A stretch of DNA of 9,417 nt from an uncultured Kiritimatiellota bacterium (GTDB taxonomy: Bacteria > Verrucomicrobiota > Kiritimatiellia > RFP12 > UBA1067): positions 1-9,417 of the forward strand of contig CAKULR010000057.1 in the NCBI GenBank assembly GCA_934667295.1, given 5' to 3'. How positions within the stretch are numbered: the first letter of the stretch is position 1; each line of letters opens with the position of its first letter. Both the position numbers and the translations under genes were made by a program. The notes beneath the pieces are model-generated. The model saw only the letters and a list, made by a program, of their open reading frames with translations. It did not search any database and was not told the origin of the DNA. Below, one piece after another: positions 4,804 through 9,417 of this stretch.

Positions 4804-7725
4804 TCAGCGCACGATGATCAGCAGCGGGTCGCGCGTCAGGCGCAGCGCGACCTCGCCGACATCGACGTCGAACGGCTCGGTGCCCCAGCTGCCGCAGGTC
4901 ATGAACCCGACCGCCACGGCGCGCGGGAACGCGGCATCCGTCCAGGTCGCGAACGGCGTCCAGTCATCCGCCGCCTTCTTGCGGTAGAAGGCGGTGAACG
5001 CCGCACCGTCGCGCACAAGCCGCAGATGGAAAGGCAGTTCGGGCGTCCAGAACCCCACCACGATGTCCTCCGCGACCACGCTCCGTTCGGTCTCACCCGG
5101 CCGCATGCCCCAGACGCCATAACGGAGGACACCGCTTGAATCGCGGCTCAGGCGCACCCAGTACATGTTCCCCTCCGCGTCGCGCATCAGGATGCCCTCG
5201 GCGGACGTATATCCCGCCTTGAATGTCGCCGAGATGTCGAACGACCCGCGCCACTCCTGGCACATGAACAGGTAGTTCACGCCCGTCCGCGCGCCGTCAT
5301 ACGCCCGCTTTCCGCTCGCGAACCGGTAGACGCCGGGCGTGAACCGCTCGACGACGTTCAGGATGTCCTGCCCGAACGCATAGACCTTCCAGCCGTCCAG
5401 TTCGGGCTGCGGTGTCTCGGCGGCGGGCACCAGCTGGCTCGCGGAAATCGGCTCGCGCGCCATCGGACCGGTCCAGTACAGCCTGCACGTCCGCATGCCG
5501 ACAGTCTTCGTGCAGCGGTACTCCACGTGGAACGTGTGCGTGCCCGCCGTGAGCGTGACGTTCCCCGAGGGATTCGCCGTGGCGGCATTCGCCGCCGTCA
5601 CGCCGCCCACGCGCACGAGCGCACCGTCGTCGGACTCGAAGTCGAACGTGTACGTGCCGTCCGCCGGACAGATCAGCGTGCCGTCCCACACGTAGCGCGC
5701 GCCGTCCGCCACGCCCGGCACCAGCTCTTCGCCCGCAGGTCGCGCGACATCGACCACACCCACCCCCAACGGGACAACGTTCCGCGTCTGGTCGAGTCCG
5801 TTGGAATCGAGTGCATAGGGCCACCACACCGCCCCCTGTAGGCCGGTCCCGCTGCCGGGACGATAGTAGTAGACGGACAACGCCGCGCTCGCAGCCGTCT
5901 CCCCTTCGTCGTTCCGCGCCACCACGCGGTACTCGTAGGCCGCCGTCTCCACCGCTTCGTCCTGCTCGTCCGCATACGTCGGTTCCGCCACGCCGCTCAC
6001 CAGGGTCTGCCACGCCTCCACGCCGCGCAGACGACGCTGGACCTCATAGCCCGTGGCGAGGGCCGACTTCGCCCACGAAAGCACAAGCCGCCGCCCGTCG
6101 CGCGCGAACGCGAGCCGCGTGGGGGCCTGCAGCACGGGGATCCGGTCGAGGTCGGCCTGTGTCCAGCCGAAGAACGCCAGTTCCGCCACGTTGCAGCAGA
6201 AGCCCGGTGAACTCGCAAACAGGAACCAGCAGCGTGCCCCCGCGTCGGGGCACGACGTGACGGGCTGGTAGTAGAAGGTCGTATCCTGTGAGGCGCGCGT
6301 GATGCGGTCCGAACACGCCACCTTGTCGCGCAGTTCCACGTCGTCGCCGGAGGCGCAGTAGAGCGTCGTGAGCGTGATGCGGTCGTAGCAGATGTTGTCG
6401 TTCCGGCAGACGTAGCCGAACCCGCCGACCCACACGTTCGCGCCGAAGTCCAGCCCCACGGGGCCCTTCCGCCACGCCGTGTCTTGATGCAGGTCGGGGA
6501 AGGTCGCGGTGTTCCCGTCAAAGGCCCGTCCGAGATCCGCATGGGCCAGACCGTTCGTGAACGGCATCACGGAGAGTCCGCTGAACAGATGGGCCTCGTC
6601 GTCCCAAGAACGGTCGATGCGGCGCATGCGCGTGTAGGGAAGCGCTGCGGAGTGGACGACCTCCCCGGCGTAGTCGGGGTGCTGCGTCACGGCCGCCACG
6701 CGGTAGTGGAGGGACTGACCCACGTAGACGCCCTCGGTATTCGTAACACAGAGCGTGTCCGCCGCCGGATCCAGCCACGCCGTCACGGGCATCCAGGGCC
6801 CCTCCGGGGAGTTCGCCCGCTCAAGGCGGCAGGTGCTGCAGGCGAAACGGGCGTCGGGGAAGGACCAGGAAAGGACCGGGTAGAAGTTCGTGGTGTCCGA
6901 GATGTCCACCTTCAACGCGGGCTTCAACGGCATCTCCACGGAAATGAACTCCAGTTCGGCGGTCTGCTCGTATCCACCCTTGCCCTTCCAGTGGCGGAAG
7001 GCCCGGGCGGAGACAGGCGGATCGAACGTCACCTCGGCAACCTTCGACACGTCGGAGAAGTCGGCGGGGACGGTGTAGATCGTCTGCGCGTCCGAAAAGC
7101 TCGCGTCGTCGGCGGACTGGAACAGGCTGTTGCGGTAACGGTCGTAAAGCTTCATGTGGTCGAGGCGCGGCAGGAAGCGGAGCGTGCGGATGCGGACCGC
7201 CTCGTCGAACAGGTAGCCCACCCACTTGTCGTCTCCGCTGTCACCCGTCGCGTCGATCCACGAGGCGAAACGGCCATCGAAGGCGTCGTTCAGGGTCGCC
7301 GCCCCCACACGGCCGATCTGCGTGCCGACACAGGCGAGCGTGGCCTTGTGTTCACCGCAGTCCACCCAGTCCGAGGCAACACCGTCCACGACGGCCCGGA
7401 TCCGGAAGGAGGCCGTGCCCACGTAGTTCGTCTGCCGATACCAGCAGGACCGCACGATGCTGTTCTTGTCGAACTTGTCCACCGTGCCGGAGACGCGCGC
7501 CCAGCCCTCTTCGCCCTCGGCCCGCATCTCAATCTCGTAATCCGTCCCCGCACTGTATTCCACGGCGATGTTCATCGCCCCGTTGATGTAGCCCGCGCTG
7601 GCCAGCACGGGCGCCGCCACCTGTTCACCGGCTTCGTCCGCCCCCGCACACAACGCCCCGCCAACCAACAACGACACCGCAACGGCGATACGGAATCCCC
7701 GTTCAACAGAAAACGTCCGAACCAT
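4804..7725 (-). CDS. Large exported multidomain binding protein (discoidin-like, FN3-like, PA14, LamG-like)
   Basis: This 973-residue protein has a signal peptide (about 1-29, ending LLVGGALCAGA). Residues 136-262 resemble a discoidin/F5-8C domain (LNDAFDGRFASWIDA, later VRIRTLRFLPR). Residues 270-365 resemble a fibronectin-III domain (FYPVLSWSFP). Residues 385-520 are a second discoidin-like unit (RAFDGNTATFPDL, VGLDFGANVWVGGFGYV). Residues 531-620 are a clear FN3 (LVLSWAKSALATGYEVQRR, YEYRVVARNDEG). Residues 622-768 are a PA14 domain (DGTLICPADGTYTFDFESDDGA in pieces, then TLTAGTHTFHVEY, CRLYWTGP). Residues 775-965 look like a LamG/concanavalin fold (GRF-type strands, AEGILMRDAEGNMYWVRL). 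I see no catalytic domain, so I infer carbohydrate or surface binding outside the cytoplasm. ATG 7725 is chosen because AAAGGA precedes it by 9 nt and the signal peptide follows; the frame stays open to 7923 but that part is leader and promoter. No sorting anchor is evident at the C terminus. Confidence 0.85.
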   Translation of the reverse strand: MVRTFSVERGFRIAVAVSLLVGGALCAGADEAGEQVAAPVLASAGYINGAMNIAVEYSAGTDYEIEMRAEGEEGWARVSGTVDKFDKNSIVRSCWYRQTNYVGTASFRIRAVVDGVASDWVDCGEHKATLACVGTQIGRVGAATLNDAFDGRFASWIDATGDSGDDKWVGYLFDEAVRIRTLRFLPRLDHMKLYDRYRNSLFQSADDASFSDAQTIYTVPADFSDVSKVAEVTFDPPVSARAFRHWKGKGGYEQTAELEFISVEMPLKPALKVDISDTTNFYPVLSWSFPDARFACSTCRLERANSPEGPWMPVTAWLDPAADTLCVTNTEGVYVGQSLHYRVAAVTQHPDYAGEVVHSAALPYTRMRRIDRSWDDEAHLFSGLSVMPFTNGLAHADLGRAFDGNTATFPDLHQDTAWRKGPVGLDFGANVWVGGFGYVCRNDNICYDRITLTTLYCASGDDVELRDKVACSDRITRASQDTTFYYQPVTSCPDAGARCWFLFASSPGFCCNVAELAFFGWTQADLDRIPVLQAPTRLAFARDGRRLVLSWAKSALATGYEVQRRLRGVEAWQTLVSGVAEPTYADEQDEAVETAAYEYRVVARNDEGETAASAALSVYYYRPGSGTGLQGAVWWPYALDSNGLDQTRNVVPLGVGVVDVARPAGEELVPGVADGARYVWDGTLICPADGTYTFDFESDDGALVRVGGVTAANAATANPSGNVTLTAGTHTFHVEYRCTKTVGMRTCRLYWTGPMAREPISASQLVPAAETPQPELDGWKVYAFGQDILNVVERFTPGVYRFASGKRAYDGARTGVNYLFMCQEWRGSFDISATFKAGYTSAEGILMRDAEGNMYWVRLSRDSSGVLRYGVWGMRPGETERSVVAEDIVVGFWTPELPFHLRLVRDGAAFTAFYRKKAADDWTPFATWTDAAFPRAVAVGFMTCGSWGTEPFDVDVGEVALRLTRDPLLIIVR

Positions 7726-7734
7726 GTCCGACCA

Positions 7735-7740
7735 TCCTTT
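7735..7740 (-). promoter_or_regulatory. Shine-Dalgarno of the large exported protein
   Basis: AAAGGA lies 9 nt before ATG 7725 on the minus strand. It decides the start against upstream in-frame ATG codons, which fall in the repeat leader and promoter. Confidence 0.7.
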
Positions 7741-7741
7741 C

Positions 7742-7837
7742 ACGTCACATTTCCAAACCGACACATTTCCATGCCGACACGTCCGCGCATCGACACGTCT
7801 ACATACCGACACGCCTGTAAACCGACACGTCTGCATA
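7742..7837 (-). repeat. Six 16-bp tandem repeats in the leader of the large exported protein gene
   Basis: Read on the minus strand, units end in GTGTCGG every 15-17 nt: 7837-7822 TATGCAGACGTGTCGG, 7821-7806 TTTACAGGCGTGTCGG, 7805-7791 (15 nt), 7790-7774 (17 nt), 7773-7758 CATGGAAATGTGTCGG and 7757-7742 TTTGGAAATGTGACGT. The last unit is the most divergent and ends just before the Shine-Dalgarno. The whole array lies between the predicted transcription start and the start codon, so it would be transcribed as leader RNA. Period and core are seen directly; a regulatory role is inference. Confidence 0.85.
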
Positions 7838-7845
7838 AAATATGC
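7833..7845 (-). other. Small stem-loop at the 5' end of the predicted leader
   Basis: GCATA-TTT-TATGC on the minus strand forms a perfect 5-bp stem with a 3-nt loop, starting within a few nt of the predicted transcription start near 7847. Such a 5'-terminal hairpin can protect mRNA. It is short and AT-rich, so chance is possible. Confidence 0.4.
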
Positions 7846-7853
7846 TGCGTGTA

Positions 7854-7903
7854 AGTATATAATACGCCCCCCCCCCTTGTCAATGGCGATTTTTTTAATT
7901 TTA
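7854..7903 (-). promoter_or_regulatory. Sigma-70-type promoter with an UP-like element and a G10 spacer
   Basis: On the minus strand a perfect TTGACA (7883-7878) is followed by A, ten G, and CGTATTATATACT. TATACT (7859-7854) gives an 18-bp spacer, while the overlapping TATATA (7861-7856) gives 16 bp. Just upstream of the -35 is an A/T-only stretch (7903-7890) placed where UP elements bind the RNA polymerase alpha subunit. The predicted start is near 7847, about 120 nt before ATG 7725. The -35, the UP-like tract and the AT-rich -10 stand out sharply from the GC-rich genes around them. Confidence 0.75.
7867..7876 (-). repeat. Homopolymer of ten G inside the promoter spacer
   Basis: Ten consecutive G on the minus strand (ten C on the plus strand) lie between the -35 and -10. 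Tracts of this length are prone to slippage during replication, and each gain or loss changes the promoter spacing by 1 bp. A sequencing or assembly error in tract length is possible. Confidence 0.9.
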
Positions 7904-7923
7904 ATGGAAAAATCTTCCGCCAA

Positions 7924-7948
7924 AGAGTGTCCGTACTATTTGACGAAC
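7924..7948. repeat. 25-bp direct repeat, left copy
   Basis: This copy begins AGAGTGTCCGTACTATTTGA and ends CGAAC. A second copy at 8194-8218 matches at 23 of 25 positions, 270 bp away in the same orientation. Confidence 0.85.
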
Positions 7949-7953
7949 TGGGT

Positions 7954-8051
7954 TGGGTATGCAGTTGACTCAACCAAACACAACGGATTGTGCCTTATGC
8001 GGTAATTGCCACGACTAAAGATTGCGATAGATTGAGTCATGTGCATACCCA
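7954..8051. repeat. 20-bp inverted repeat with internal hairpins
   Basis: The left arm 7954-7973 (TGGGTATGCAGTTGACTCAA) and the reverse complement of the right arm 8032-8051 agree at 18 of 20 positions, differing only at two adjacent central bases. The 58-bp interior holds CACAA-CGGA-TTGTG (7979-7992) and the near-palindrome GGTAATTGCC (8001-8010). As RNA this would be a long outer stem with a branched interior. Each arm also contains TGACTCA or TGAGTCA. It starts 5 bp after the left 25-bp repeat. It could be a structured RNA, a miniature mobile element or paired operators; the sequence does not decide. Confidence 0.75.
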
Positions 8052-8095
8052 GTTAATTGTCTTCCGATTTTATTACCTCCCGGCAAAGGATCTCT

Positions 8096-8218
8096 GGTCA
8101 AGGTGTCCGGGCAAAAAGAACGTCCGGTCCAAGGGTATCCGTGCTATGTGCCCATACTATTGAGAGTACCCACTATGAGAGTGCCCGCTATTGAGAGTGT
8201 CCGTGCCATTTGACGAAC
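8096..8218 (+). repeat. Degenerate 15-18-bp tandem repeats, including the right copy of the 25-bp repeat
   Basis: Consecutive units on the plus strand are GTGCCCATACTATTGAGA (8148-8165), GTACCCACTATGAGA (8166-8180), GTGCCCGCTATTGAGA (8181-8196) and GTGTCCGTGCCATTTGA (8197-8213). More distant relatives are GGTCAAGGTGTCCGG (8096-8110) and GGTCCAAGGGTATCCGTGC (8126-8144). The common core is GTGYCCGTRCTATTGA, which is also the core of the 25-bp repeat at 7924-7948. Confidence 0.75.
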
Positions 8219-8248
8219 AGATGTCGGCTTTACTTTTCGCCGATGTCG

Positions 8249-8342
8249 GGGAGGGCCACACTTCACCTCGACACCTCGACTTTAACATCAGGATGTAACC
8301 TTCACATCAGAATGCGACCTCCACATCCGGGAGGGCCGCGCT
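8249..8342 (+). repeat. 19-bp repeat pair between two GGGAGGGCC boxes
   Basis: ACATCAGGATGTAACCTTC (8285-8303) is followed directly by ACATCAGAATGCGACCTCC (8304-8322) and a third ACATC at 8323. Outside them stand GGGAGGGCCACACT (8249-8262) and GGGAGGGCCGCGCT (8329-8342), matching at 12 of 14 positions 80 bp apart. CACCTCGA is also doubled in between, and GATGTCGG is doubled just upstream (8220-8227 and 8242-8249). ACATC-AG-GATGT in the first unit is a small palindrome. Confidence 0.7.
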
Positions 8343-8426
8343 CCCTCTCCTTCATTCCGTTCCGAACAAATCAAGCAATCTTTCACGTAATCAGCCAGAA
8401 GGGGAATCCATTCGTGGAAATAAACG

Positions 8427-9356
8427 CTACGCGGAACGCCGCGTGCGCCGCCGCAGCCATTCGGCCACGCGGAGAGACGTGCGCGGACGGACGTCCCGGT
8501 CCGGCGCCCCCCGCGCAAGGGCGATGCAGTCCGGGTCGACCCTCAGCGCGATCGCGGCCTCAAGGGAGACGACGGTCCTCCCCGCCTCCGCGAGCACGGC
8601 GGCCGCGACGACGAGTGGCGCGGCGTCCACGGGCCGGGCGCGGCGGGGGAAGTCGACGCCCGCGACCCTCCGCGTCCGCGCATGCGGCGTCCCGGAGGTG
8701 GCCGGGAGGGCCGCGTCGGCGGGAACGGGGTCCGCGAGGTCGGGCGCCTCGCGTTCAAGGAGGCGCTTGATCCCGCCCCGGCGTCCGCGCCACCCCGTCG
8801 CGGCATCGCCCACGACACGGTTGTCGACGTAGCATTCGAGGTCTTCCAGCATGCCCCCGAGGCGCAGGGCCGCCTCGGGCGAGGTCCGCGCCGCGCGCCA
8901 GGCCGTCCTCAGGGCCTCCATGGTCGGCTTCGGGTTCGTCGTCCGGCGCCGCGTGATGGCGCGGCGCGTGCGCCCGAGCGCAAGTCGGCGGTCCCGCTCG
9001 CGCTCGTAGTAGGTCGTCCGGCGCCTGCGGCGGCGCGCCGCGTCGAACGCCCGGCGCGCAAGCCAACAGGCGAGGGCGGGCGCGCCGATGAAAAAGCAGA
9101 CGGCGAGCGCGTCCGAGCACCGCTCCAGGGGGCGGACGCCACGTTCGTTCTGCCAGCTGCGGAACGTGCGCGGCACGTGCCCGACGGTATGCCCCTCCCG
9201 GAAGGCGGTCCGCCAGAACGCGCGGCGGTAGACCTCGGAGTCCAGGCCAAGGACCTCCTCGCGGAACCAGTCGAGGAACGCCCGCGCGTCCGCGCATGGG
9301 CGTTCGGCGAGGACATGCCCCTCACGTAGCAGTTTCCTCCTGATGCGTGTGCTCAT
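8427..9356 (-). CDS. Arginine-rich protein of unknown function, possibly nucleic-acid binding
   Basis: This 309-residue protein is not one I recognise. Residues 24-50 are helical (ARAFLDWFREEVLGL), and 56-76 (HTVGHVPRTFRSWQNERGVRP) read like a helix-turn-helix. Residues 81-103 are hydrophobic (DALAVCFFIGAPALACWLA), perhaps a buried helix or a weak membrane segment. Residues 108-138 are very basic, with runs of six and three Arg. Residues 145-205 form a second helical unit (LGGMLEDLECYVDN, then RGRRGGIKRLL and a P-D-L motif). The C terminus (about 262-305) ends SLRVAEWLRRRTRRSA. The high Arg content suggests nucleic-acid binding, but part of it follows from GC-rich coding. ATG 9356 is chosen because AGGAGG precedes it by 7 nt; an in-frame TTG at 9383 is less likely. 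It is separated from the next gene by 700 bp of repeat-rich DNA and may be unrelated to it. Confidence 0.72.
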   Translation of the reverse strand: MSTRIRRKLLREGHVLAERPCADARAFLDWFREEVLGLDSEVYRRAFWRTAFREGHTVGHVPRTFRSWQNERGVRPLERCSDALAVCFFIGAPALACWLARRAFDAARRRRRRTTYYERERDRRLALGRTRRAITRRRTTNPKPTMEALRTAWRAARTSPEAALRLGGMLEDLECYVDNRVVGDAATGWRGRRGGIKRLLEREAPDLADPVPADAALPATSGTPHARTRRVAGVDFPRRARPVDAAPLVVAAAVLAEAGRTVVSLEAAIALRVDPDCIALARGAPDRDVRPRTSLRVAEWLRRRTRRSA

Positions 9357-9363
9357 CGGTCTT

Positions 9364-9369
9364 CCTCCT
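9364..9369 (-). promoter_or_regulatory. Consensus Shine-Dalgarno of the arginine-rich gene
   Basis: AGGAGG on the minus strand, 7 nt before ATG 9356, is a full consensus site. It is the best support that this frame, rather than the overlapping plus-strand frames, is the real gene. Confidence 0.75.
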
Positions 9370-9417
9370 CGTTCTTCCTTCAACTTGCCGTGCCTGGTCG
9401 GCCCGCCCCCTCCTATC

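Larger units (their letters stand above)
7884..8426. other. Gene-free, repeat-rich region upstream of the large exported protein
   Basis: I find no credible gene in this stretch. Open frames across it are short, lack start signals and have no recognisable family pattern. Its central part is clearly more AT-rich than the flanking genes. It contains a near-identical 25-bp direct repeat, a 20-bp inverted repeat, a degenerate 15-18-bp tandem family and, next to the 3' end of the arginine-rich gene, a 19-bp repeat pair flanked by GGGAGGGCC boxes. No transposase is present and no clear terminator follows the arginine-rich gene. Confidence 0.6.

Noticed and set aside
7726..7923. An N-terminal extension of the large exported protein to ATG 7923
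   Set aside because: It would translate the promoter and the repeat leader and bury the signal peptide. The Shine-Dalgarno and signal peptide support ATG 7725.
7952..8051. An integron attC-like site, because GTTGGGT fits the GTTRRRY core
   Set aside because: The partner RYYYAAC is missing at the other end and the core is in the wrong order relative to the arms. No integrase or cassette is visible.
7954..8051. A retron-type non-coding RNA
   Set aside because: No reverse transcriptase gene lies in the window, and the flanking arrangement does not show the expected paired ends beside such a gene.
7924..8218. A CRISPR array
   Set aside because: Repeats are short, degenerate, unevenly spaced and often directly adjacent, without unique spacers of uniform length. 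No cas gene is present.
8220..8247. TCGGC-N10-GCCGA stem-loop as a terminator for the arginine-rich gene
   Set aside because: The stem is only 5 bp, no T tract follows on the minus strand, and it lies almost 200 bp after the stop codon.
8682..9329. A 215-codon plus-strand frame within the arginine-rich gene region
   Set aside because: It has no good Shine-Dalgarno and a composition typical of an antisense shadow; the minus-strand frame has AGGAGG at 7 nt. Codon-usage analysis could settle this.

Overview
The window is GC-rich and every convincing gene lies on the minus strand, so transcription runs from high to low coordinates. The organism looks like an uncultured member of the PVC group, most plausibly Kiritimatiellae or a relative. 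This rests on Gram-negative envelope proteins with Ala/Thr/Asn-rich linkers, and on a large exported protein mixing discoidin-like, fibronectin-III-like, PA14 and LamG-like domains. The placement is inference, because no rRNA or marker gene is present.

Layout from right to left. (1) 9356-8427: an arginine-rich protein of unknown function with a strong Shine-Dalgarno; its promoter lies outside the window. (2) 8426-7726: about 700 bp with no gene, more AT-rich in its central part. It holds several short repeat families, a 20-bp inverted repeat and a strong minus-strand promoter. The spacer of that promoter contains a run of ten G, followed by a leader of about 120 nt carrying six 16-bp repeats. 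(3) 7725-4804: a 973-residue exported multidomain adhesion or binding protein driven by that promoter. (4) 4741-1396: four closely packed genes: an ACT-domain protein (UPF0237), its usual partner PFL/DUF711 (UPF0210), a periplasmic TPR protein and a LolA-like exported protein. Gaps are 5 and 12 nt, and the last pair overlaps by 4 nt (ATGA). (5) 1395-1298: a 98-nt gap with a clear sigma-70-type promoter and Shine-Dalgarno. (6) 1297-389: an AsmA-like membrane-anchored protein ending in five 11-residue repeats. (7) 372-1: the N-terminal third of a MurC-type Mur ligase, cut by the window edge.

Regions 4 to 7 form two adjacent transcription units concerned mainly with the envelope: lipoprotein or lipid handling (LolA-like, AsmA-like), a periplasmic scaffold (TPR) and peptidoglycan precursor synthesis (Mur ligase). 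The ACT-PFL pair is a conserved couple of unknown physiological role.

The most interesting point is the predicted promoter of the large exported protein. The G10 tract between a perfect -35 and a near-consensus -10 is the architecture of slipped-strand phase-variable promoters, so the protein may be switched on and off by replication slippage. The repeat-rich leader and the repeat-rich region upstream are the other unexplained structures. I see no CRISPR array, tRNA, rRNA, transposase or toxin-antitoxin pair. The last 48 bases (9370-9417) hold only sequence upstream of the arginine-rich gene.
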